From contig JAHHSH010000011.1 of NCBI GenBank assembly GCA_020025345.1, positions 1 to 33,128 of the forward strand: a DNA stretch of 33,128 nucleotides, written 5' to 3'. This stretch comes from Oscillospiraceae bacterium (GTDB lineage: Bacteria; Bacillota; Clostridia; Oscillospirales; Oscillospiraceae). The position numbers and the translations under genes are program-made. The notes beneath the pieces are model-generated. The model saw only the letters and a list, made by a program, of their open reading frames with translations. It was not told the origin of the DNA and did not search any database. The stretch's first letter is position 1, and each line of letters starts with the position of its first letter. Positions 7,946 to 16,295 of this stretch are shown here, one piece after another.

Positions 7946-8263
7946 TTAGCAATACTTTTTGATCATGGCTTCCACGTTCTCAGGTGTGGCATCGTCCTTC
8001 ACCAGAGACTCCACCATAGCGCCGTTCTGATAGATTGCGATGACGGGCAGGCCCATAACCTTCTGGCTGATGGCCAGACGGCGTGCCTTGGTGGTGTTCA
8101 GTGAGGTAAACTTCAGCTTGTCACCGTAGGTCTCGGCGAAAGCGTGAATATGAGGCATCAGGGCGGCGCAGGGGACGCAGCCGTCACCGAAGAAGTCCAC
8201 CAAAACGGTGCCCTCGGCCTGCAGAACTTCTGCCTCGAATGTGGTCTTATCCAGATCGATCAT
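7946..8263 (-). CDS. trxA: Thioredoxin of the glycine reductase system
   Basis: A 105-residue thioredoxin whose active site is GCVPC (Cys29, Cys32) instead of the usual WCGPC. The same variant is known from thioredoxins of glycine-reducing clostridia such as E. acidaminophilum. It passes electrons from TrxB to selenoprotein A. The fold landmarks VLVDFFGDGC and the cis-proline segment MGLPVIAIYQNG are present. The start chosen is ATG 8263 because GAAAGGAAG precedes it at the right distance; an in-frame ATG at 8290 lacks a ribosome site. It lies between trxB and grdA, and a 66-base gap to grdA holds a 6-bp hairpin (7912-7926). Confidence 0.95.
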   Translation of the reverse strand: MIDLDKTTFEAEVLQAEGTVLVDFFGDGCVPCAALMPHIHAFAETYGDKLKFTSLNTTKARRLAISQKVMGLPVIAIYQNGAMVESLVKDDATPENVEAMIKKYC

Positions 8264-8291
8264 GGTTGTAATCTTCCTTTCAAATGACATT

Positions 8292-9227
8292 TTACTGTTC
8301 CAGATAGCGCTCGGCCATGGTCGCGGCGATGGCGCCGTCCGCTGCGGCGGTAACTACCTGACGAAGGCTCTTTGCCCGGATATCTCCGGCGGCGAACACG
8401 CCGGGGATATTGGTGCGCATATCCACATCGGTAACGATGTAGCCGCGCTCCATCTCCACCTTTCCCTCGAAGAGAGCGGAGTTGGGATTGTAGCCAATGA
8501 AGCCGAAGAGCCCGAAGAGCCCGTCCTCCTCGTCGGCGTGGATCTCGGTGAGCTCACCGGTCTTTACGTTCTTCACCACAATGGTGTCCAGCAGCTCCTC
8601 ACCGTCAGCTCGTACCACCACGCTGTCCCACAGGAAGTGGAGCTTCTCATTGGCGAAAGCCTTCTCTTGGATGGACTTGGCGGCACGCAGCTGGTCACGC
8701 CGGTGGATGATGGTGACCTTACGGGCGAACTTGCTCAGATATATGGCCTCCTCCACGGCGGAGTCACCGCCGCCCACCACGAACACCTCGAAATCCTCGA
8801 AGAAGTTAGCGTCACAGGTGGCGCAGAAGGAGATGCCCTTGCCTACGAATTTGCCTTCGTTCTCGCAGCCAATCGGCTTGGGGAAGGCGCCGGTGGCGAT
8901 AATCACGGTTTTGGCGAGGTAGGTTCCCTTGTTGCCAATCAACTTCTTGATATCGCCCTCCAGCTCCACGCTCTTGATGACATCACTCTGACGCTGTGCG
9001 CCGAACTTCTCGGCCTGCTTGGTCATACGCGCCACCAGAGAAGGACCGGATTCGCCCTCTACCATGGCGCCGGGATAGTTTTCGATCTCCTCGGTAATGG
9101 CAATCTGGCCGCCGTCCTGTCCCTTTTCCAGAATCAGAACATCCAGACGGCTGCGCCCGGCGTAAATTCCGGCGGTAAGTCCGGCAGGTCCTGCACCCAG
9201 AACAATCAAATCATAAATCTTATCCAT
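8292..9227 (-). CDS. trxB: Thioredoxin reductase
   Basis: A 311-residue low-molecular-weight flavoprotein reductase. It has the FAD-binding GAGPAGL (residues 11-17), the redox pair CATC (Cys135, Cys138 in SFCATCDANFF), the NADPH-domain GGGDSAVEE (about 152-160), HRRDQLR (175-181), and the second FAD motif GVFAAGDIR. The HRRxxxR box indicates NADPH as donor, unlike clostridial ferredoxin-dependent homologues that lack it. It reduces the GCVPC thioredoxin encoded next, which feeds glycine reductase. GGAGG precedes the ATG, 17 bases after the grdB stop. A short EEDGLFGLFG stretch near residue 245 is the usual HADEEDGLFV-type loop. Confidence 0.96.
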   Translation of the reverse strand: MDKIYDLIVLGAGPAGLTAGIYAGRSRLDVLILEKGQDGGQIAITEEIENYPGAMVEGESGPSLVARMTKQAEKFGAQRQSDVIKSVELEGDIKKLIGNKGTYLAKTVIIATGAFPKPIGCENEGKFVGKGISFCATCDANFFEDFEVFVVGGGDSAVEEAIYLSKFARKVTIIHRRDQLRAAKSIQEKAFANEKLHFLWDSVVVRADGEELLDTIVVKNVKTGELTEIHADEEDGLFGLFGFIGYNPNSALFEGKVEMERGYIVTDVDMRTNIPGVFAAGDIRAKSLRQVVTAAADGAIAATMAERYLEQ

Positions 9228-9244
9228 TGTGTCCCGTACCTCCG

Positions 9245-10561
9245 TCAGTCCGTAAAGACGGCGTTGCTCTCACCGGATACAGAGCGGTTGCCCTCCGTCA
9301 GGAGCTGCAGCGCGCCCATCACGATCTCGCGGCGGCGTGCCATCTCCTTTTCACGGGAGAGGTTGGGATCGCCGGTGGGGTAGGGAATGGCCTGCGCGCC
9401 GAAAATGCGGGCAGCGCCAACGGTTTTGGAAATGGGGGTAACTGTGCAGATATGGGTGGCAGGGATGCCAGCCTTCTCCAACTGCTTAACGATCGTTGCA
9501 CCGCAACGTGTACAGGTACCTCAGGTGCTGGTCAGAATGACGCCGTGAACGCCGGCGGATACAAGCCGCCCTGCAATCTCCTGGCCCATTCTGGTGGCGT
9601 CGGCTACCGATGTGGAGTTACCGGTGGTGCTGCACAGAACCGGATACACGCTGCCGATGATGCCCTCTTTTTCCAGCATTTTCAACATATCGTAGGGAGC
9701 GACACGGTTGGGGTCTTCGTTAGCGTACACCGGATCGAAACCGGCGTGAACGGATTCCCACTGACCCGGTTCCAGACGCTCTGCATCGCCCAGCTCATAG
9801 GCTTTCCAGAACTTGGCGGTAGCAGCCACCATGTGGTCGGGGTTGCCCATGGGCACGATGCCGCCGCTGGTGCAAAGGGCAATCTTAGCCTTGCTCAGGT
9901 CGGCGATGGGTGCGGAGGGCTCGACTTTGTCGTAGGTGGAAATCTCCAGCTCCGTCTCGTAGGGCTGGCCGTTGATCTTGGCTAGCAGCATATCCACAGC
10001 GCGCTCGGCGCCGTTTTTCTCACAGAAGATGTTGACGCGCTGTCCTTTGGCGTAGTACTGCTCCGCCTTGGGGGAGCCCAGCTTCTCGCCGGAGAGCAGC
10101 TTCTTGGCGAAGTTTGCCATTAGGGGAACAGCCTTGCGGATACCGGCGGCGGATTTGCCGACTTTCAGGATGTAGACATCCTTCTTGTACATATCCACGG
10201 CGGGGTTTTCCTCGTAAAGGCCGGTGATGGCCTCCACGCCCATAGCCTTGGCGGTCTTGCAGACATCGCCGCAGGCAATGCCGAAGCGACCGGCGTTGAA
10301 GGCTGGGCCGGCAATCAGAATGTCGGGCTGATACTTCTCAATCTGCTGGCGCACAAAGGCTTCGCCTGTCTCCATATTTTCCGCGTAGAAGTTATCGCCG
10401 CACACGATGGTGGCTACGATTTCGGCTACATCCTTGAAGTGGGGGCCAAAGGTGTTGGCGGAGCCGTGCATACCCTCAAAAATCTGGGGCTCGGTATAGG
10501 CCATGTCTTCGCCGCCGATCTGGCCGAAGAACTGGTTGGTATAGAAAAGGATTTTCTTCAT
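9245..10561 (-). CDS. grdB: Glycine reductase substrate-binding selenoprotein B, gamma subunit (contains selenocysteine)
   Basis: A 438-residue selenoprotein. Codon 347 is TGA (complement of 9521-9523) in HGVILTST-U-GTCTRCGATIVKQLEKAGIP, the invariant UxxCxxC active site of the substrate-specific B components. ATG at 10561 follows GAAGGAGG; a start 21 bases upstream would overlap grdE and lacks a ribosome site. With the two GrdE fragments it forms protein B, which activates the amino group of glycine through the GrdE pyruvoyl group and transfers the carboxymethyl group to selenium. Homologues GrdF and GrdH act on sarcosine and betaine; the linked grdE, grdA and thioredoxin genes favour glycine. 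The gene also ends in TGA. Simple gene callers would split it into two pieces. Confidence 0.95.
9494..9523 (-). promoter_or_regulatory. Sec codon and SECIS hairpin of grdB
   Basis: The UGA (9521-9523) is followed after 12 bases by CGTTGC-GGT-GCAACG (9494-9508), a perfect 6-bp stem with a GGU apical loop. A GGU at the tip, at this distance after UGA, is the hallmark of bacterial SECIS elements recognised by SelB, as in fdhF of E. coli. Confidence 0.78.
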
Positions 10562-10578
10562 GAATCGAACCTCCTTCA

Positions 10579-11865
10579 TCAAATGGTTGTGGCGGACAGG
10601 TAGGTGTTGCCCTGCAGGTTATGTCCGCCCATGATTCCGTGGATTTCCACCAGCAGCGTACCATCAGACTTGATGGAGTCTACGTTGCCGCCGGTGACGC
10701 GCTCGATTTCCTTCAGCTCACCCAGAACACGATCCATCTTGGGCAGCAGAATGGTGGCGTTGGAGTTACCAGTGGAGATGATAGCGTTGGCCTCTGTGAC
10801 CACATCGGGCAGAGACTCGGACATACCGTCCGTGCCGGCGTCCTCGTTGGTGATGATGACCGTCTTGACACCGTGCTGCTCCAGACCACGGCACACGTGC
10901 ATGAGGTCGGTGGTGGGGTTGCCGAAGCCCTCCTGAGAGATGATGGCGGCATCAGCACCCAGCTCTTCGGTAGCGATACGCACGGTCATCATGATGTCGC
11001 GCTGTTTTTCCTTCAAGGTAACCATCAAGGGATTGAGGATAATACCCACAAAGTTCAGATCCTTGCCGTGATGCGCCCACAGAGCATTGATAACGGCATT
11101 GTTGAGATGGTGATAGGTAGTGGTTTTGGAGCCGGGAGACACACAGTTACCGCTGATGACAGCACCGTCGAAGAACTCCGTGGGGGAGACAACGGTGGGA
11201 ACCAGCTGCTTGGCGTCGCGGCCATAAAAGTAGGTGTCATGCAGCAGACCCTGCGCCATGCAGTTGCACACATAGACAACCTTGGGCAGTTCGGGATACT
11301 GCGCGACCCGCTGGGCCAGCGTGGGCCAGCTGTAGATGGCGGACTCGTAGTCCGTGCAGGTAAGGCCAATCTCACCCAACCAACGTGCAGCTTTCAGTCC
11401 GGCCAGACGCACCACTTCTTCGTGCTCGTGGGGGTCTACATCTTCCCGCTTGGTCAGGTGAAGAACCACGTTGTTCAGCTTCGAGAACAGGGTGTACTGT
11501 GCGGCAGGGCCGCTCATATCAATGAGACCCTCCTGAAAACCTACAATGGGGCCGGTAGTGACCACGGCACAGCCTTTCAGGGCATATGTGATACCGTTGC
11601 CGCATACAGGTACTTCCGTACCAAATACGCCGGGGAAGATGTCTCCCTCCAGCTTTGCCCGGGGCTCGATTACGTCCTTGACCGGCAGAATTCGGCAGGA
11701 ATCGCCGGGCTTGGCCAGATCTACCTTGACTGCCGTGATGCGGGGATCTTCCAAGATTAGATTCTTCAAGCCGGCCTCATCCACGGTCAAAACGCCGTCG
11801 ATCAAGCTGTTTTTCTCACCCAGGACAACATCGCGAATTTGAATGCTTCTCAATTCAAGCTCCAT
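10579..11865 (-). CDS. grdE: Glycine reductase component B proprotein (alpha and beta subunits)
   Basis: A 428-residue proprotein. The segment SGNCVSPGSKTTTYHH holds Cys241, equivalent to the cysteine where GrdE of E. acidaminophilum cleaves itself. Cleavage would give a roughly 26-kDa N-terminal beta subunit and a 20-kDa C-terminal alpha subunit whose new end carries the pyruvoyl cofactor that binds the glycine amino group. Other features are CGNGITYALKGCAVVTTGP near residue 88 and the C-terminal EIHGIMGGHNLQGNTYLS. ATG 11865 is preceded by AGGAGG; the in-frame upstream ATG codons have no such site. It is first in the grdE-grdB-trxB-trxA-grdA unit with its own promoter at 11915-11942. It ends with tandem TGA-TGA. 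Confidence 0.95.
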   Translation of the reverse strand: MELELRSIQIRDVVLGEKNSLIDGVLTVDEAGLKNLILEDPRITAVKVDLAKPGDSCRILPVKDVIEPRAKLEGDIFPGVFGTEVPVCGNGITYALKGCAVVTTGPIVGFQEGLIDMSGPAAQYTLFSKLNNVVLHLTKREDVDPHEHEEVVRLAGLKAARWLGEIGLTCTDYESAIYSWPTLAQRVAQYPELPKVVYVCNCMAQGLLHDTYFYGRDAKQLVPTVVSPTEFFDGAVISGNCVSPGSKTTTYHHLNNAVINALWAHHGKDLNFVGIILNPLMVTLKEKQRDIMMTVRIATEELGADAAIISQEGFGNPTTDLMHVCRGLEQHGVKTVIITNEDAGTDGMSESLPDVVTEANAIISTGNSNATILLPKMDRVLGELKEIERVTGGNVDSIKSDGTLLVEIHGIMGGHNLQGNTYLSATTI

Positions 11866-11914
11866 AGCGCTACCTCCTGACAGCATATAGTTCATGCTGG
11901 TTTATCCAATTGCC

Positions 11915-11942
11915 ATTATATCGTACCTGCAGAGAAAATCAA
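11915..11942 (-). promoter_or_regulatory. Promoter of the grdE operon
   Basis: On the minus strand TTGATT (11937-11942) and a perfect TATAAT (11915-11920) are spaced by 16 bp. The predicted start is near 11908, giving a leader of about 43 bases. That is too short for a glycine riboswitch. Operator-like palindromes lie upstream at 11972-11979 (TTGTACAA) and 11996-12005. Confidence 0.78.
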
Positions 11943-11995
11943 TAGTTTAATACACAAAAAGCTAAAATATCTTGTACAAATATTGTAGTAGAAAA

Positions 11996-12005
11996 TTGTA
12001 TACAA
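11996..12005. promoter_or_regulatory. TTGTATACAA operator upstream of grdE
   Basis: A perfect 10-bp palindrome centred about 92 bases before the predicted grdE start. The same 10-mer occurs at 20520-20529 and 20612-20621 in front of the racemase-family and alanine dehydrogenase genes. TTGTAnACAA-type dyads are typical sites for GntR proteins of the FadR/FCD branch, and two such proteins are encoded at 17186 and 18895. The factor is inferred. Confidence 0.6.
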
Positions 12006-12021
12006 CACCGGAAAGAAAGAG

Positions 12022-12042
12022 AGCTCCCCGGTGGGGGGAGCT
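12022..12042 (-). terminator. Terminator after grdX
   Basis: An 8-bp stem, AGCTCCCC (12022-12029) with GGGGAGCT (12035-12042), lies just after the grdX stop. On the minus strand it is followed by CTCTTTCTTT. It separates grdX from the grdE promoter region. Confidence 0.65.
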
Positions 12043-12053
12043 GCAACGAGAGC

Positions 12054-12422
12054 TTATGCGGAGAAAATACGCTCCACAAGGGAGCAGTCAATGAGCTGGT
12101 AGTCGTGCAGCAGCTTCTCGGACATGACGTTCTTATCCGGCAGAAGAAAGCTGTCCAGCCGGGACAGAGAATCAGAGAGAATCGTGCACTCTTCCATGTC
12201 AGGAGTGGATGCTTCGGCGGAGACCACCACGGTGCGATAGGGGGTTTCGTGGGGGCGGAGGCTGCCGTACAGAGGATGATTTTGCAGACGGTGTCCCACA
12301 TAGACCAGATCGCGGACGCGGATGAGCAATTGACGATAGTTGTCCTCCGGATAGAAGCGGACTTCGCCGCAGTGGGCGAATTTCTCGGCGGCCATAGGAT
12401 TATTGGTAAGAATGAGGAACAT
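12054..12422 (-). CDS. grdX: GrdX family protein
   Basis: A 122-residue protein with the GrdX pattern: MFLILTNNPMAAEKF at the start, then VRDLVYVGHRLQNHPLYGSLRPHETPYRTVVVS. GrdX is a small protein of unknown biochemical function that is found almost only beside glycine, sarcosine or betaine reductase operons. ATG 12422 follows AAAGGAG. It lies between the selenocysteine tRNA and grdE, each side bounded by a hairpin terminator. Only 30 bases separate the upstream terminator from the start codon, so its transcript probably begins further upstream (read-through from the selenocysteine tRNA or selB). Confidence 0.9.
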   Translation of the reverse strand: MFLILTNNPMAAEKFAHCGEVRFYPEDNYRQLLIRVRDLVYVGHRLQNHPLYGSLRPHETPYRTVVVSAEASTPDMEECTILSDSLSRLDSFLLPDKNVMSEKLLHDYQLIDCSLVERIFSA

Positions 12423-12452
12423 GGATAACGCTCCTTTCAAGGATAGAAAGAC

Positions 12453-12476
12453 GCCCCAACGGTTTCCCGTTGGGGC
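12453..12476 (-). terminator. Terminator after tRNA-Sec
   Basis: A perfect 8-bp stem, GCCCCAAC (12453-12460) with GTTGGGGC (12469-12476), begins five bases past the CCA end of the tRNA on the minus strand. It is followed by GTCTTTCT, so the U-run is short and termination may be partial, leaving read-through for grdX. Confidence 0.7.
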
Positions 12477-12480
12477 TGTT

Positions 12481-12577
12481 TGGCGGGAGCATGTGGGAAT
12501 CGAACCCACCCAGACAGCTCTTCACCGTCAACACTGGTTTTGAAGACCAGGAGGCACACCAGAACCCATCTGCTCCC
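12481..12577 (-). tRNA. selC: tRNA-Sec (anticodon UCA), CCA encoded
   Basis: A 97-base tRNA on the minus strand. GGGAGCA at the 5' end (12571-12577) pairs with TGCTCCC (12485-12491). The discriminator is G and CCA is encoded at 12481-12483. The anticodon loop CTTCAAA has UCA (complement of 12541-12543). The T arm is GTGGG-TTCGATT-CCCAC. A long extra arm lies between the anticodon and T stems. The length, UCA anticodon and extra arm are diagnostic of bacterial tRNA-Sec. It reads the internal UGA codons of grdA and grdB. SelA charges its seryl group to selenocysteinyl, and SelB delivers it. Both are encoded directly upstream. Confidence 0.97.
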
Positions 12578-12596
12578 ATACTGGAGACAAGACAAT

Positions 12597-12624
12597 AGTG
12601 TACCATAAAATTTAAAAAAAGCAA
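12597..12624 (-). promoter_or_regulatory. Promoter of tRNA-Sec
   Basis: On the minus strand TTGCTT (12619-12624) and TACACT (12597-12602) are spaced by 16 bp. TGG precedes the -10, forming an extended -10 element. The predicted start is near 12590, 13 bases ahead of the mature tRNA. Sits in the 70-base gap after selB. Confidence 0.65.
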
Positions 12625-12647
12625 GAGAAATGTTCGAAAAAGTCGAA

Positions 12648-14558
12648 TTAAAGTGTGCCAATCACCGTGCGGATGTCGTCTACTTTCTTGGTGATTTTGT
12701 TTTTGTCGAAGTATTCCAGAATGGCCAGCGCGTATTTTCGGGAAGTGGACAGCAGATCCCGATACTCGGCCAGAGTGAAGCTGGGGTGTTCAGCAAAGAA
12801 ATCCCGGGTGAGGGTGCAGACCTCCTCGTAGACATCCTTGTGGTAGAAAAGCTGGGGAGTGAGCATCACTAACTCGCCGCAGGAGGCCAGGTTTTCCAGA
12901 ACCTTCTTGCAGTCGTCTCGCTCGTTGGGCGAAAAGCCCTGATAGAGATCCTCTACAAAGGGCACTTCACGACCGGCAGCAGCATACTGCTGCAAGATCC
13001 GCTGACGCAAAAGATTTTGCTTTTTGGTCAGCACTACCCGGAAGTCGGGCAACGCATAGCGGCTGGCAATCTCCGTCACCGTGCCGCCTGCCACCATGGC
13101 ACATAAAATAGCATCCGCGTCTTTCGCATCCGTCTTGCGAAAGGCTTTCTGCCGTACTTCGGCAATCTTCATGCCGGAGTGGAGTGGGTTGGCCTTGTGG
13201 TACTCTGCCAGTACAGTGATCACATCGTTACAGGCCTTGCGATAAAGGGAAGCGGCCAGATATCGCTGAGGCAGGATCTCCAGCACGTGTCCGCTGTTGA
13301 CAAGGTCGGTCATGGCTGAGAGCATTTCCGCCTCGGTGCAGTTTCTCTTTTGTGCCAGTTGTTGCAGAGAGGGAAGGGCAAAGCCGTATTCCTCCACCGA
13401 CTGTACCAGCAGTTGATCGTCCGATCCGTTTTCGCGAATCTGTAGTACCTGCAACACATCCTGTTGGTAACGCTTGTGTCGTACAGGACAGTCATCCAGA
13501 ATGATTCCGCCGCCGATAGTCTCCAACGGAGAGAAAAAGCGGATCACAAAACGGTCACCTCGTTTGGCGCAGAGGGGTTCGGTCATACGAAGCTGGGCGT
13601 AGCAGGACTGTCCCGGCTCCAGTGCGTCTCGATCCAATAGTACTGCCTTGCACAGAAGGGTTCGGGCACCGTGATAGAAGTGGACGGGGGAGCCGGTGCG
13701 GATGGTGCGGCCGGAGTGCTTGAGGTTGGTGAGTTTGACATCCAGCATCAAGGTCTCACGCAGGCTGCCGGGCTTACTGAGCACATCGCCTCGCTGCAGC
13801 TGGGTCTTGTGGAGACCTGCCAGATTGACAGCTGCTCGCTGACCGGCGCAGGCGCGGGGGACGGAGTTGTTGTGGACTTGCAGTGTGCGAACCTTGGCTG
13901 TTTCGCCGGAGGGCATTACCTCCACGGTGTCGCCCACGGAGAGGTTTCCCTCAATCATAGTGCCGGTGACAACGGTGCCGAATCCATCCTTGGAAAAGAC
14001 ACGATCCACGGGAAGGCGGAAGGGGATCTGCTCGTTGCGGACAGCTACCTGTGCCACCTGCTGCCGTAGTATTTCCCGCAGTTCCTCAATACCTTCGCCG
14101 GTGTAGGAGGAGACAGCCACTACAGGCTTGCCCTCCAAGAAGGTGTTGGCTACGTGATCGGCTACATCCTCCCGGATGATGTCTACCCAGTCCGGTTCTA
14201 CCATGTCGGTCTTGGTGATGACCACCACACCATCCCGGATACCCAATAGGGAGAGAATGTCCAAGTGCTCCACGGTCTGGGGCATGAAACCCTCGTCAGC
14301 GGCGACTACCAGCATGGCAAGGTCGATGCCGCCGGCACCGGAGAGCATATTTTTGATGAATTTTTCGTGACCGGGTACATCGATAATGCCAGCTTGGGTA
14401 TGGTCGGGAAACTCGATGTGGGCAAAGCCAAGATCAATGGTGATGCCTCGCTTTTTTTCCTCACAGAGCCGGTCTGTCTCCAGACCGGTCAGGGCCTTGA
14501 TGAGCATAGTCTTACCGTGGTCTACATGACCGGCAGTACCGATGATAACGTGTTTCAT
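12648..14558 (-). CDS. selB: Selenocysteine-specific translation elongation factor SelB
   Basis: A 636-residue GTPase that brings Sec-tRNA to the ribosome at UGA codons carrying a SECIS hairpin. G motifs are visible: GHVDHGKT (residues 10-17), DVPGHE (60-65) and TKTD (115-118, in place of NKxD). EF-Tu-like domains 2 and 3 follow (FGTVVTGTMIEGNLSVGD, GDRFVIRFFSPLETIGGG). The C-terminal part is a series of winged helices that bind the SECIS RNA, ending in YALAILEYFDKNKITKKVDDIRTV. The length fits the family (about 610-640). Its ATG overlaps the selA stop (ATGA), so the two are translationally coupled. grdA and grdB nearby are its evident clients. Confidence 0.96.
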   Translation of the reverse strand: MKHVIIGTAGHVDHGKTMLIKALTGLETDRLCEEKKRGITIDLGFAHIEFPDHTQAGIIDVPGHEKFIKNMLSGAGGIDLAMLVVAADEGFMPQTVEHLDILSLLGIRDGVVVITKTDMVEPDWVDIIREDVADHVANTFLEGKPVVAVSSYTGEGIEELREILRQQVAQVAVRNEQIPFRLPVDRVFSKDGFGTVVTGTMIEGNLSVGDTVEVMPSGETAKVRTLQVHNNSVPRACAGQRAAVNLAGLHKTQLQRGDVLSKPGSLRETLMLDVKLTNLKHSGRTIRTGSPVHFYHGARTLLCKAVLLDRDALEPGQSCYAQLRMTEPLCAKRGDRFVIRFFSPLETIGGGIILDDCPVRHKRYQQDVLQVLQIRENGSDDQLLVQSVEEYGFALPSLQQLAQKRNCTEAEMLSAMTDLVNSGHVLEILPQRYLAASLYRKACNDVITVLAEYHKANPLHSGMKIAEVRQKAFRKTDAKDADAILCAMVAGGTVTEIASRYALPDFRVVLTKKQNLLRQRILQQYAAAGREVPFVEDLYQGFSPNERDDCKKVLENLASCGELVMLTPQLFYHKDVYEEVCTLTRDFFAEHPSFTLAEYRDLLSTSRKYALAILEYFDKNKITKKVDDIRTVIGTL

Positions 14559-15934
14559 GTTACGACCTCCACTACTGTACGGACAATATACGGGAAATCC
14601 TCAGGAAATAGGGTACGAAGATCCAACAGGTACTGTTCTGCGCTGATGCGACCGACAATGGGCAGCGCCCGCTGCCGCAGGGCGGCCTCCAATGCGTTGG
14701 GGGTGATTCCTGCCGGAGTGAGTGCCACGGCGTAAGTGGGCAAAAGCTGGTTGGGGACGGAGCCGCCTCCCACTGGGGCGGACTGGGCGACGACCTGCGC
14801 CGGGATACCCTGCTCAGTAAACATATGGCAGAGGGTGTCGGCTTTGGCCTGCAGCATCGCCGGCGTGGCGGCGAGCATGGAGAGGGTAGGGATCTCACGC
14901 TCCGCCTGTTCTATGTCCAAATAAGCGTGCAGGGTTGCCTGCAGCGCCGCCAGTGTCATTTTGTCCACCCGGATGGCGCGGGCCAGCGGATGGCGCTTCA
15001 TCTGTGCAATGTAGTCCTTTTTACCGACGATGATGCCGGCCTGCGGTCCACCCAAGAGCTTGTCGCCGCTGAAGCAGATCACATCCACACCGGCGCGGAC
15101 GCTGTGCTGCACCGTGGGTTCGTCATGGATACCATAGTGCTCCAAATCTACGAGGGAGCCGCTGCCCAGATCCTCTACCACGGGAAGCCCCGTTTTCTGT
15201 CCCAATGCCACCATGTCGCTGAGAGACAGGGACTCAGTGAAGCCTACGATGCGGTAGTTGCTGGTATGCACTTTCAAAAGAGCACGGGTGTTCTCATTAA
15301 TAGCTCGTTCGTAGTCGTATAAGTGTGTCTTGTTGGTGGTGCCTACCTCCTGCAGATGGCAGCCGCAAAGCTCCATAATGTCAGGGACACGGAACGAACC
15401 ACCGATTTCTACCAATTCGCCGCGGGAGGTAATGACTTCACCGCCCTGCCCCAGCGTACTGAGAATGAGCATCACAGCAGCAGCGTTGTTGTTGACTACC
15501 ATGGCATCTTCTGCACCGGTGAGACGACATAGAAGCTGTGACACATGGTCGTGACGCGAGCCACGGCAGCCGGCTTCTACCTGATACTCCAGCGTGGAGT
15601 AGCCCCGGGCGATCTCGCTGACGGCGTCTGCTGCCGGTTTAGAAAGGCAGCCTCGTCCCAGGTTGGTATGGAGGATTACACCGGTGCCGTTGATGACCGG
15701 ACGCAGGGAGGGAACAGCGTCGCGCTGTGCTCTCGCGACTACTTGGCGGCACAGTTCCTCCATAGAGGGGACGGCGCTGCAAGTATCTTGCAGGATTGCT
15801 TGGCGCAGTGCATCCAGTGTTTGCCGAATCCACTCCGTAACGGCGGTAGTGGAATGCTGTTCCTGCAATGTGGCAATACAGTCCATGTGGAAAAATTCAG
15901 TAACTTTTGGGATTTGACGCAGCAGCTCTTTCAT
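14555..15934 (-). CDS. selA: L-seryl-tRNA(Sec) selenium transferase SelA
   Basis: A 459-residue PLP enzyme that converts seryl-tRNA(Sec) to selenocysteinyl-tRNA(Sec) using selenophosphate. The PLP lysine is Lys292 in ICFSGDKLLGGPQAG, close to Lys295 of E. coli SelA. Other family marks are INGTGVILHTNLGR (residues 81-94), ARGYSTLEYQVEAGCRGSR, and VVNNNAAAVMLIL. ATG 15934 follows AAGGAGG. It overlaps selB. selD, needed for selenophosphate, is not in the window and must lie elsewhere. The upstream 360-base region contains a 9-bp inverted repeat that may form a long leader hairpin. Confidence 0.96.
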   Translation of the reverse strand: MKELLRQIPKVTEFFHMDCIATLQEQHSTTAVTEWIRQTLDALRQAILQDTCSAVPSMEELCRQVVARAQRDAVPSLRPVINGTGVILHTNLGRGCLSKPAADAVSEIARGYSTLEYQVEAGCRGSRHDHVSQLLCRLTGAEDAMVVNNNAAAVMLILSTLGQGGEVITSRGELVEIGGSFRVPDIMELCGCHLQEVGTTNKTHLYDYERAINENTRALLKVHTSNYRIVGFTESLSLSDMVALGQKTGLPVVEDLGSGSLVDLEHYGIHDEPTVQHSVRAGVDVICFSGDKLLGGPQAGIIVGKKDYIAQMKRHPLARAIRVDKMTLAALQATLHAYLDIEQAEREIPTLSMLAATPAMLQAKADTLCHMFTEQGIPAQVVAQSAPVGGGSVPNQLLPTYAVALTPAGITPNALEAALRQRALPIVGRISAEQYLLDLRTLFPEDFPYIVRTVVEVVT

Positions 15935-16295
15935 GAGATGAGGCCCTCCTTGGTGAGGTTATAGTTCGTAAACATAGCGATAAAGAAAATGTCTGTAAGC
16001 ACCGGTAGCGCAGCTCGCTCTGCGGCGAGATAAATAGACAGCTTAAACGGGACAAGAGAAACGCACAGCAGGAGCCGAATATAGCATCTATTTTACACGG
16101 CCTTTTCTCTTGTGCCACAAGGTTTTGCGCTTATTTGCGTTGATAAAGTCAATTTTAGCATACCAATATAGCAAAAACAACCCTGGGAAGAACAGAGTAA
16201 AATAAAAAATACAATTGCGTGATAGAAAAAAGTATGTATAATGGAAAGGGATATGATGTAGTACAGTGAATTTAAATTTGCAAAGGAGCGATCAT
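15935..16295. other. Divergent intergenic region between selA and an unknown gene
   Basis: No gene is seen in these 361 bases. A 9-bp inverted repeat, ACAAGAGAA (16052-16060) with TTCTCTTGT (16105-16113), lies in the presumed selA leader. A weak minus-strand -10 candidate is TAAAAT (complement of 16090-16095). The plus-strand promoter of the next gene lies at 16215-16242. Base composition becomes A/T-rich from about 16140 on. Confidence 0.5.
16215..16242 (+). promoter_or_regulatory. Promoter of the unknown gene at 16296
   Basis: TTGCGT (16215-16220) and a perfect TATAAT (16237-16242) are spaced by 16 bp. The ribosome site AAAGGAGCG (16282-16290) follows, with the ATG at 16296. Confidence 0.65.

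Noticed and set aside
8208..9383. Long plus-strand open frame over trxB
   Set aside because: It is antisense to trxB, spans several real gene ends and has no recognisable domain.
9245..10561. grdB read as two separate genes or a nonsense mutant
   Set aside because: The TGA is at the invariant Sec position (STUGTCTRC), with a SECIS hairpin with GGU loop directly after it.
11866..12053. Glycine riboswitch ahead of grdE
   Set aside because: The predicted leader is only about 43 bases and no glycine aptamer core was seen; control seems to be by operator sites.
12054..12577. Longer grdX reading frame starting inside tRNA-Sec
   Set aside because: The extension overlaps the tRNA and its terminator; ATG 12422 has a good ribosome site and matches the family start.
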